Shown one piece after another: positions 58,198 to 64,000 of a stretch of DNA of 64,000 bases. The stretch is from assembly GCF_003325375.1 (NCBI RefSeq), contig NZ_CP030862.1:623501-687500 (forward strand). The letters run 5' to 3'. A program made the position numbers and the translations under genes. This DNA is from Streptomyces globosus (GTDB lineage: Bacteria; Actinomycetota; Actinomycetes; Streptomycetales; Streptomycetaceae). Each line of letters begins with the position of its first letter. Position 1 is the first letter of the stretch. The notes under the pieces were generated by a model, which saw only the letters and a program-made list of their open reading frames with translations, was not told the DNA's origin and ran no database searches.

Positions 58198-58500
58198 TCA
58201 GACCCGGCCGCGGCACAGCTCCAGCAGCGTCATGGCGAGGGCGGTGCCGGGCTTGCCGAGGGCGTCGCTCCAGTGCGACAGCACCTCCATCTCCCGCGAC
58301 AGGTGCACGCGGCGGCCGCCGGAGGCGATCCGGGCCTCCTGGATGACGGTCGAGACGGCCATCCGCTCCTGGATCAGGCCGATGATCCGGTCGTCGATGG
58401 CGTCGATGCGGTCGCGGGACGCCGCGATCAGCTGCTCGGGGTCCGCGTCCGCGGCGGAGGCGGCGGGGGACACGGCGGTGGCGGTGGCGGTGGCGGTCAT
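58198..58500 (-). CDS. chorismate mutase (AroQ type)
   Basis: A 100-residue all-helical AroQ protein converting chorismate to prephenate on the way to Phe and Tyr. SRDRIDAIDDRIIGLIQERMAV contains the first-helix Arg and the Asp/Arg pairs, and VIQEARIASGGRRVHLSREMEVL the second-helix residues. The first ~20 residues are an Ala/Thr tail. AGGAGAC precedes the ATG. It is preceded by a short reading frame with Phe and Tyr codons and a terminator-like stem, suggesting attenuation. Confidence 0.92.
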   Translation of the reverse strand: MTATATATAVSPAASAADADPEQLIAASRDRIDAIDDRIIGLIQERMAVSTVIQEARIASGGRRVHLSREMEVLSHWSDALGKPGTALAMTLLELCRGRV

Positions 58501-58545
58501 GGCGGGGGTCTCCTGTCGGTAGGGGCCCGCAGGACCGTGGAAACG

Positions 58546-58583
58546 CCGCAGCGCCCGGGTCCTGCCGGACCGGGGCGCTGCGG
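58546..58583 (-). terminator. attenuator-like hairpin before chorismate mutase
   Basis: An 11-bp stem (58546-58556 with 58573-58583), a one-base mismatch, then an inner 5-bp stem (58558-58562 with 58567-58571) around a TGCC loop. On the minus strand the stem is followed by CGTTTCC. It lies 24 bases after the leader-peptide stop and 45 before the mutase ATG. Confidence 0.65.
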
Positions 58584-58607
58584 GAAGTCAGGTGCTCTGC
58601 GCGAGCA

Positions 58608-58676
58608 TCACGAGGACCCATGGCTGCCGGACCGTCCGGTGCCATAGGTAAAGAGGAAGCTCAGCTGCCTGCGCAC
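58608..58676 (-). CDS. putative Phe/Tyr leader peptide of chorismate mutase
   Basis: A 22-codon reading frame on the minus strand, GTG start, peptide VRRQLSFLFTYGTGRSGSHG then SS. Within five codons it has Phe, Leu, Phe, Thr, Tyr, the end products made through chorismate mutase. It has no ribosome binding site, but AATAAT lies seven bases upstream, consistent with leaderless translation. The frame is followed by a terminator-like stem. This is the architecture of ribosome-mediated attenuation, though not proven. Confidence 0.55.
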   Translation of the reverse strand: MRRQLSFLFTYGTGRSGSHGSS

Positions 58677-58683
58677 GAACCGG

Positions 58684-58713
58684 ATTATTGCCGCGCCGGC
58701 CGCCCGGGGCCAA
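58684..58713 (-). promoter_or_regulatory. promoter of the chorismate mutase leader
   Basis: On the minus strand TTGGCC (58713-58708), an 18-base spacer and AATAAT (58689-58684) form a reasonable principal-sigma promoter. The start point would fall on or beside the leader-peptide GTG at 58676. Confidence 0.55.
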
Positions 58714-58757
58714 ACCGGTTCGGATGGTGAGACGAAAACGGCCCGCGCGTCCCCCGT

Positions 58758-58763
58758 TAGAAT
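58758..58763 (+). promoter_or_regulatory. -10 element of guaA
   Basis: TAGAAT, 39 bases before the guaA GTG, is a good -10. The -35 about 18 bases upstream (GAAAAC region) is weak. Confidence 0.45.
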
Positions 58764-58802
58764 TGACAAAACAGCCCCCTCTTCCGCCGGAAGGCCGCCC
58801 CC

Positions 58803-60395
58803 GTGCCAGAAGCACCCTCCGCCGCCCACGACAGCGCCCCGGACACGGTTCTCGTCGTCGACTTCGGCGCCCAGTACGCCCAGCTCATCGCCCGCCGCGT
58901 CCGCGAGGCACGGGTCTACAGCGAGATCGTCCCGAGCACGATGCCCGTGGCCGAGATGCTGGCCAAGGACCCCAAGGCGATCATCCTGTCCGGCGGCCCG
59001 TCCTCGGTGTACGAGGAGGGCGCCCCGCAGCTGGACCGCTCGCTCTTCGAGGCCGGCGTCCCCGTCTTCGGCATGTGCTACGGCTTCCAGCTGATGGCGA
59101 CCGCCCTCGGCGGCACCGTCGACAACACCGGCGCCCGCGAGTACGGCCGCACCCCGCTGAGCGTCAGCAAGACCGGCTCGACCCTCTTCGAGGGCACTCC
59201 CGCAGAGCAGTCGGTGTGGATGTCCCACGGCGACGCCTGCTCCGCCGCCCCCGCGGGCTTCACCGTCACCGCCTCGACCGACGTCGTGCCCGTCGCCGCG
59301 TTCGAGAACGACGAGAAGAAGCTGTACGGCGTGCAGTACCACCCCGAGGTGATGCACTCCACGCACGGCCAGCAGGTCCTGGAGCACTTCCTCTACCGCG
59401 GCGCCGGCCTCAAGCCCACCTGGACCACCGGCAACATCGTCGAGGAGCAGGTCGCGGCCATCAAGGCGCAGGTCGGCGACAAGCGCGCCATCTGCGGCCT
59501 CTCCGGCGGCGTGGACTCCGCGGTCGCCGCGGCCCTCGTCCAGAAGGCCATCGGCTCCCAGCTGACCTGCGTGTACGTCGACCACGGCCTGATGCGCAAG
59601 GGCGAGACCGAGCAGGTCGAGAAGGACTTCGTCGCCGCGACCGGCGTCCAGCTGAAGGTCGTCGACGCGCAGGAGCGCTTCCTCGCGGCCCTCGCCGGCG
59701 TCTCCGACCCCGAGACCAAGCGGAAGATCATCGGCCGCGAGTTCATCCGGGTCTTCGAGCAGGCGCAGGCCGAGATCATCGCCGAGGCCGAGGGCGGCCC
59801 CGAGGTGGCCTTCCTCGTCCAGGGCACCCTCTACCCGGACGTCGTGGAGTCCGGCGGCGGCACCGGCACCGCCAACATCAAGTCCCACCACAACGTGGGC
59901 GGCCTCCCCGACGACATCGAGTTCCAGCTCGTCGAGCCGCTGCGCCAGCTGTTCAAGGACGAGGTCCGCATGGTCGGCCAGGAGCTCGGCCTGCCCGACG
60001 AGATCGTCCACCGCCAGCCCTTCCCCGGCCCCGGCCTCGGCATCCGCATCGTCGGCGAGGTCACCAGGGACCGCCTGGACCTGCTCCGCGAGGCCGACGC
60101 CATCGCCCGCGAGGAGCTCACCGCCGCCGGCCTCGACCGCGAGATCTGGCAGTGCCCCGTCGTGCTCCTGGCGGACGTCCGCAGCGTCGGCGTCCAGGGC
60201 GACGGCCGCACCTACGGCCACCCGATCGTGCTGCGCCCCGTCTCCTCCGAGGACGCCATGACCGCGGACTGGACGCGCATGCCGTACGAGGTGCTCGCCC
60301 GGATCTCCACCCGCATCACCAACGAGGTCAAGGACGTCAACCGCGTCGTCCTGGACTGCACCAGCAAGCCGCCGGGCACCATCGAGTGGGAGTGA
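58803..60395 (+). CDS. guaA: GMP synthase (glutamine-hydrolysing)
   Basis: A 530-residue enzyme making GMP from XMP. The class I glutaminase half has [28 protein letters not shown], nucleophile Cys in FGMCYGFQL and the YHPEVMHS His/Glu. The ATP-pyrophosphatase half has the [12 protein letters not shown] loop, and the C-terminal dimerisation domain ends [11 protein letters not shown] start. It completes the GMP pathway begun by guaB upstream. Confidence 0.98.
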   Translation: MPEAPSAAHDSAPDTVLVVDFGAQYAQLIARRVREARVYSEIVPSTMPVAEMLAKDPKAIILSGGPSSVYEEGAPQLDRSLFEAGVPVFGMCYGFQLMATALGGTVDNTGAREYGRTPLSVSKTGSTLFEGTPAEQSVWMSHGDACSAAPAGFTVTASTDVVPVAAFENDEKKLYGVQYHPEVMHSTHGQQVLEHFLYRGAGLKPTWTTGNIVEEQVAAIKAQVGDKRAICGLSGGVDSAVAAALVQKAIGSQLTCVYVDHGLMRKGETEQVEKDFVAATGVQLKVVDAQERFLAALAGVSDPETKRKIIGREFIRVFEQAQAEIIAEAEGGPEVAFLVQGTLYPDVVESGGGTGTANIKSHHNVGGLPDDIEFQLVEPLRQLFKDEVRMVGQELGLPDEIVHRQPFPGPGLGIRIVGEVTRDRLDLLREADAIAREELTAAGLDREIWQCPVVLLADVRSVGVQGDGRTYGHPIVLRPVSSEDAMTADWTRMPYEVLARISTRITNEVKDVNRVVLDCTSKPPGTIEWE

Positions 60396-60426
60396 TCCCG
60401 CCGCCGGCCCCGCGCCGCACGTGAGA

Positions 60427-60462
60427 CGGAGCCGCCGCCCCCGCCCGGGGCCGGCGGCTCCG
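60427..60462 (+). terminator. terminator after guaA
   Basis: An 11-bp CGGAGCCGCCG/CGGCGGCTCCG stem (60427-60437 with 60452-60462) followed by CCGTTTCG. Confidence 0.75.
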
Positions 60463-60579
60463 CCGTTTCGCCGGCATCCGCCCGCGCCCGCCGCCCTGCC
60501 CCTGGCCACTTGCGGGCCGCGCGGGTACCGTGCGCGCGCCGGCCCCGCGGCCGGCCGACGCCGACCGAGGAGGGCCGCG

Positions 60580-61347
60580 ATGCCGGACCAGCCCCCACCC
60601 GTGCCCGTGGACCGGCTCCGCTTCGAGATGCCGCCCGTCCACGACGAACCCGACCGGGAGCGCGCCCACCGCAAGGAGCGGCTCGCCGGGGCGCTGCGCC
60701 TGCTCGCGCGGCTCGGCTTCGAGGAGGACCCGGCCGCGCTGGCCACCGCCCGCGACCCCGAGCACCCGGACTGCCTGTGGGTGAACCCCTTCGGGAGGGC
60801 GGCGACCGCCCTCACCGCCGGGGACCTGCTCCTCGTCGACGCCGACGGGCGCGTCCTGGAGGGCGGGCGCCGCGTCAACGGGCTCTCCTTCGCCCTCCAC
60901 GCAGCCGTCCACCGGGCCCGGCCCGACGCGGTCGCCGTGGTCCGCGCGCACGGCCCGTACGGCAGGGCGCTCGCCGCGCTCGGGCAGCTGATCGCCCCCC
61001 TCACCCAGGAGGCCTGCGCCTTCTACCAGGACCACGCCCTCGTCGACGAGTACACCCGCGGCGCCGCCGATCCCGCCGAGTGCGCCCGCATCGCCCGCGC
61101 GCTCGGCCCGTACAAGGCGCTCGTCCTGCGCAACCACGGGGTGCTCACCGTCGGCACCACCGTGGACGCCGCCGCCTGGTGGACCGTCGCCGCCGAGCGG
61201 GCCGCCCGCGTCCAGCTCACCGCCCGCGCCGCCGGCCGCCCCGCGCCCATCGGACACCGCAGCGCCCTCGCCGCGCGCGACCGGTTCGGCACCGACCTCG
61301 CCGCCTGGGCCGCCTACCAGCCGCTGCGGGAGTCCGCCGCGCCCTGA
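60580..61347 (+). CDS. class II aldolase/adducin family protein
   Basis: A 255-residue protein behind GAGGAGGG. The fold has LWVNPFG, the LLLVDADGRVLEG segment, HAAVHRARPDAVAVVRAHG with the metal-binding histidines, and LRNHGVLTVG with the third. The catalytic glutamate region is ACAFYQDHALV. The substrate (sugar phosphate or other carbonyl compound) cannot be told. It is a single gene between guaA and a membrane-protein gene. Confidence 0.87.
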   Translation: MPDQPPPVPVDRLRFEMPPVHDEPDRERAHRKERLAGALRLLARLGFEEDPAALATARDPEHPDCLWVNPFGRAATALTAGDLLLVDADGRVLEGGRRVNGLSFALHAAVHRARPDAVAVVRAHGPYGRALAALGQLIAPLTQEACAFYQDHALVDEYTRGAADPAECARIARALGPYKALVLRNHGVLTVGTTVDAAAWWTVAAERAARVQLTARAAGRPAPIGHRSALAARDRFGTDLAAWAAYQPLRESAAP

Positions 61348-61408
61348 CACCCGTACGCCGCCCGGGTGACGTCAACATCATGAACGGACAATCACCTGCT
61401 CTGACATC

Positions 61409-61445
61409 GTGCGCAATCCGGAGCACTGCCGCAGTGGTGCACAAT
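61409..61445. promoter_or_regulatory. compound repeat upstream of the membrane-protein gene
   Basis: GTGCGCAAT (61409-61417) and GTGCACAAT (61437-61445) are near-identical direct repeats. They flank a perfect CACTGC-C-GCAGTG inverted repeat (61424-61436). The group lies 41 bases before the GTG start and may be an operator. Confidence 0.4.
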
Positions 61446-61485
61446 TCGCTGGCATCGCACCGTAGTTCAGAGAGGCGGCAGGCAC

Positions 61486-62751
61486 GTGGCTGTCCAACAG
61501 ATCTCCCGAAGCACCCACGGCGGCGCATGCACCTGCGACGACTGCCCGCACGGCGCGCAGGAGGGGCACCGCCGCGCGGTCGCGGCGTTCCTGGAGAAGC
61601 GGGACGCGTTCGCCGCAGGCCACGGACTGCCCGCCGCGGTCGCCCGGTCCGCCGGCGCGTCCCGGCAGTGGGTCTCCGACGAACTCGCCCTCTCCGCCCG
61701 CACGGCCGCCGACCGGGGCCGCGAGGCGGGCAGCTCCTGGCTGCACGTCTTCTCCCGGCGGGCCGTCCTCGCCGTGTGGATCGCCGCCGGGATCCTCCTC
61801 GTCGTCCAGGTCGGCACCGCCCTCGGCACCGGCTGGTCGCCCGCGCGCACCGCCGCCCTCCTCGCGGCGGCCTTCCTCGCCGGGCTGCTCACCCTCGCCG
61901 CCCGCGCCCAGCCGGTGCGCGGCGGGCTGCTGGCCCCGCTGGTCGGCGAGGACAACCGGCTGTCCACCTCGAAGGCCGTACCCGCGGCCTGGCTGCTGCT
62001 GACCGCGTTCGCCGGGCTGCTGCCCGCGCTGCGGCTGGCCGCCTCCGCGCCCGGCCCGGAGCGGCAGGCGCTGTACGAGGGCCTCGGGCTGGTGCGGACG
62101 CTGCCGCTGCTGTCGATCGTCGCGCTGACCTCGGCGGTGGCGGTGCTGGTGCGCCGCGTCGTCGCCGTGCGGATCCTCGGCCAGCGGCTGCAGAAGCTGC
62201 CCGCGGACCGGCCGCGCGGCGCCGACCTGCTCACGGACGACGCCGGCCGGGGCAGCCTGCCCGACGCCCAGTACGTCCTGGTCTCGACGGTGGTGCTGGC
62301 GTACGCGGCCGTGTCGCTGGCCCGGTTCCCGGACCGGCTGCCGCGGCTGCCGTGGGCGCTGGCCCTGCTCGTCGCCCTGTCGGCGGCGGTGTACCTGGCC
62401 GCGAAGTCCGCGGAGGTGACCCGGCCGCTCGTGCTGTCCGTGGTCCGCAGACGCGAGCCCGGAGACCTGGACGCGGCCGTCCGGCCCGGCGACGACATCG
62501 AGATCCGCGGGGTGGGCTTCGTCCCGCCCGGGGCGCAGACCCCGGAGATGCTGGCCCGGCTGGTGGTCCGGATCGGGGCGGTCCACGTGCACGTGCCGCT
62601 GGTTCCGGTGGCGGGCGGGTTCGCGAACCCGTCGGACACGGCCCTGACGGTGCCGGTCCCGGCCGAAGTGGAACCGGGCCGGGTCGAGGTGCAGGTGGTC
62701 ACGGCCGCCGGGGTGGAATCCAACCGCTGCACCATCGACGTCGCCGAGTGA
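61486..62751 (+). CDS. polytopic membrane protein of unknown function
   Basis: A 421-residue protein. The N-terminus has a cysteine motif (CTCDDCPHG) and a soluble helical segment to about residue 85. About six hydrophobic helices follow between 90 and 310 (for example AVLAVWIAAGILLVVQVG and LPWALALLVALSAAVYLAA). The C-terminal ~110 residues form a soluble beta-rich domain (IEIRGVGFVPPGAQTPEML, then VEVQVVTAAGVESNRCTIDV) reminiscent of an IPT/TIG fold. DoxX gene follows 19 bases later, so the two are probably co-transcribed. Confidence 0.78.
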   Translation: MAVQQISRSTHGGACTCDDCPHGAQEGHRRAVAAFLEKRDAFAAGHGLPAAVARSAGASRQWVSDELALSARTAADRGREAGSSWLHVFSRRAVLAVWIAAGILLVVQVGTALGTGWSPARTAALLAAAFLAGLLTLAARAQPVRGGLLAPLVGEDNRLSTSKAVPAAWLLLTAFAGLLPALRLAASAPGPERQALYEGLGLVRTLPLLSIVALTSAVAVLVRRVVAVRILGQRLQKLPADRPRGADLLTDDAGRGSLPDAQYVLVSTVVLAYAAVSLARFPDRLPRLPWALALLVALSAAVYLAAKSAEVTRPLVLSVVRRREPGDLDAAVRPGDDIEIRGVGFVPPGAQTPEMLARLVVRIGAVHVHVPLVPVAGGFANPSDTALTVPVPAEVEPGRVEVQVVTAAGVESNRCTIDVAE

Positions 62752-62770
62752 AGCGGGTAGACATGGGGGC

Positions 62771-63361
62771 GTGACCCGAACAGACGACCCCGCCGCGTAC
62801 GGGGACCACGAGCCGGGCGAGGCCGCCGACCGGGCCCCCGCCGCCCACCGCGGCGCCCCCGCCCCCGGACTGCGGGACCGGGCCGCCCGGTACGCGCTGC
62901 TGCCGCTGCGGATCTTCCTCGGCGCGACCTTCGTCTACGCGGGCCTGGACAAGCTGACCGACCCCGCCTTCCTGTCCGCCTCCGGCACCGGCTCCATCGG
63001 CGAGCTGATGCGCGGGGTGCGCGACACCTCCGCCGTCCCGGCGCTGGTGGACCTGGCCCTGCGCTCGCCCGTCGCCTTCGCCCTGGCCATCGCCGTCGGC
63101 GAGATCCTGGTGGGCCTCGGTGTCCTCGCCGGCCTCCTGACCCGCCTCGCGGCCCTCGGCGGCCTGCTGATCTCGCTCAGCCTGTGGCTCACGGTGTCCT
63201 GGCAGGTCGCCCCGTACTACTACGGAAACGATCTCGCCTACCTGATGGCGTGGACGCCGCTGGTGCTCGCCGGGGCGCCCTACTGGTCGGCGGACTCGCT
63301 GATCCGGTCCGCCCGGTCCGGGGGGCCGGCCAGACTGCGGCGGTCGCGGCGCACCGCGTAG
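62771..63361 (+). CDS. DoxX family membrane protein
   Basis: A 196-residue protein with a ~35-residue hydrophilic N-terminus and four transmembrane helices. PLRIFLGATFVYAGLDKLTDPAF is the DoxX entry motif and AIAVGEILVGLGVLAGLLTRLAAL then APYYYGNDLAYLMAWTPLVLAG complete the pattern. DoxX proteins are linked to redox and thiol stress or quinone chemistry. The 3' end overlaps the antisense small membrane-protein gene by 82 bases. Confidence 0.85.
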   Translation: MTRTDDPAAYGDHEPGEAADRAPAAHRGAPAPGLRDRAARYALLPLRIFLGATFVYAGLDKLTDPAFLSASGTGSIGELMRGVRDTSAVPALVDLALRSPVAFALAIAVGEILVGLGVLAGLLTRLAALGGLLISLSLWLTVSWQVAPYYYGNDLAYLMAWTPLVLAGAPYWSADSLIRSARSGGPARLRRSRRTA

Positions 63362-63531
63362 GCCACCAGCCCCACCAGCGCGGCCAGCGTCAGGCCGCCG
63401 GCCGCCATCGGGACCACCAGGAACCACGGGGTGTCGATCTCGCCCGCCGCGTCGAGCAGGTAGAGCGCGCCCGCCGCGGTCAGGACGAGGCCGGCCAGGA
63501 ACCGGCCCGGCTGGAACTCATGACGTCGCAC
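63280..63531 (-). CDS. small two-helix membrane protein
   Basis: An 83-residue protein starting at GTG with AGGTGGAGG upstream. Two hydrophobic helices (FLAGLVLTAAGALYLLDAAG and VVPMAAGGLTLAALVGLVAY) precede a charged cytoplasmic tail. It overlaps the end of the upstream PspC-type gene by 14 bases, so is translationally coupled with it and probably works with it in the membrane. Its 3' end is antisense to the DoxX gene. Confidence 0.72.
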   Translation of the reverse strand: MRRHEFQPGRFLAGLVLTAAGALYLLDAAGEIDTPWFLVVPMAAGGLTLAALVGLVAYAVRRDRRSLAGPPDRADRISESADQ

Positions 63532-64000
63532 GGGCCACCTCCACCTGTCCCACACCCGCTTCGAGGTGCAGCTCCACCGTTCCGCCGGCCTCCGTGCCGT
63601 CGGCCGGCGCCACCGTCTCCCGCCGGGTCTCGCCCTCGCCCCGGATGCGCACGTACGAGCGGGTGTCGTCCGGCATCCGGATGTCGCCCAGCCGTACGGA
63701 GGCCTCCGCGCGGGCGGTGACCTCGCGGGGCACGATCACCTTCAGCAGCCCGGCGTCGATGCCGGCGCGCACGGTCAGCGTGCTGCCCTCCGGCACGTCG
63801 AGCCGGCTGAGGTCCAGGGTGGCGATGCCGGTGCCGGACTCGTACACCGGCTGCACGTCGGCCACCGCCGCGGGCCGCCAGCGCACGTCCCGCCAGTCGG
63901 TGCCGATCTCCGCGGGCAGCGCCGCCGACGCCGCCAGCAGCCCGGCCGTGGCCAGGGCCAGCAGGATCGTCCCGAAGCCCGTACGGCCGCGGAACGAGCT
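63518..64000 (-). CDS. PspC-type membrane protein, C-terminal part
   Basis: Partial: the gene starts beyond the window. The visible 160 residues begin in a linker (RGRTGFG), have one transmembrane helix (TILLALATAGLLAASAALP) and then a beta-helical domain (TLDLSRLDVPEGSTLTV, AGLLKVIVPREV, VRLGDIRM) like the DUF4097/LiaF-type C-terminus of actinobacterial PspC proteins, which sense or respond to envelope stress. Assignment rests on the C-terminal half only. Confidence 0.7.
   Translation of the reverse strand, partial: SSFRGRTGFGTILLALATAGLLAASAALPAEIGTDWRDVRWRPAAVADVQPVYESGTGIATLDLSRLDVPEGSTLTVRAGIDAGLLKVIVPREVTARAEASVRLGDIRMPDDTRSYVRIRGEGETRRETVAPADGTEAGGTVELHLEAGVGQVEVARATS

Larger units (their letters stand above)
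58501..58802. other. divergent control region between chorismate mutase and guaA
   Basis: These 302 bases contain the leader peptide, attenuator hairpin and promoter of the chorismate mutase gene (minus strand) and the guaA promoter (plus strand). The two promoters are about 45 bases apart. Confidence 0.7.

Noticed and set aside
58588-58650. Trp-containing frame (LWHRTVRQPWVLVMLAQST) as a Trp leader peptide
   Set aside because: It has no suitable start near the promoter; the overlapping Phe/Tyr frame begins at the expected transcription start and fits the pathway better.
58764-58769. TTGACA as the -35 of a guaA promoter
   Set aside because: No -10-like hexamer lies 16-19 bases downstream; TAGAAT just upstream is a better -10.

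Overview
The window is chromosomal DNA from a streptomycete (phylum Actinomycetota). GC content is very high, GTG starts are frequent, and many neighbours overlap as GTGA or TGATG. The developmental genes whiD (with the expected four-cysteine spacing) and bldM sit beside an ECF sigma gene, guaB and a guaB3 paralogue, an order typical of Streptomyces and partly shared with Mycobacterium (whiB3, sigD, guaB2, guaB3). No rRNA, tRNA, CRISPR, insertion sequence or prophage was seen. Nearly everything is core genome.

Layout. (1) 1-7460: the end of the spc ribosomal operon (rpsE partial, rpmD, rplO), then secY-adk-map, infA-rpmJ-rpsM-rpsK-rpoA-rplQ, closed by a strong terminator; rpsD is absent between rpsK and rpoA. 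(2) 7500-12690: truA, an ABC-F ATPase, a membrane glycosyltransferase, and rplM-rpsI with a recognisable promoter and a structured leader. (3) 12750-22550: cell-wall precursor and cofactor genes (glmM, coaA, a lipoprotein, glmS, acpS, NAD(P)HX repair, alr) and an alpha/beta hydrolase. (4) 22479-26804: the t6A tRNA-modification set tsaE, tsaB, rimI, tsaD, interrupted by an iron-box-preceded small gene and an antisense YkuD-like protein that lacks its catalytic cysteine. (5) 26821-33986: a methyltransferase, tandem NodB deacetylase lipoproteins, a SEDS protein, and groES-groEL under a double CIRCE. (6) 34015-42713: accessory enzymes, LysR, whiD/bldM divergent, sigD, guaB with a sigma-R-type promoter, guaB3. 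(7) 42722-54128: a nucleotide-sugar dehydrogenase-like protein without its catalytic residues, glpD, and three adjacent membrane Ser/Thr kinase-type genes. The middle kinase gene is a pseudokinase whose fold is interrupted by about 490 proline-rich residues, and all three end in a similar extracytoplasmic domain. (8) 54249-64000: succinate-semialdehyde dehydrogenase-like and GMC oxidoreductase genes, chorismate mutase with a probable Phe/Tyr leader peptide and attenuator, guaA, a class II aldolase, membrane proteins, DoxX, and the end of a PspC-type protein.

How the genes fit together: the first third supplies ribosome, secretion and RNA polymerase components. guaB, guaB3 and guaA serve guanine nucleotide supply. 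glmM, glmS, alr, the SEDS protein and the deacetylases serve the cell envelope. whiD, bldM and sigD connect the region to morphological development. The least explained parts are the kinase/pseudokinase/kinase block, the iron-box small gene and the attenuator-like leader of chorismate mutase.
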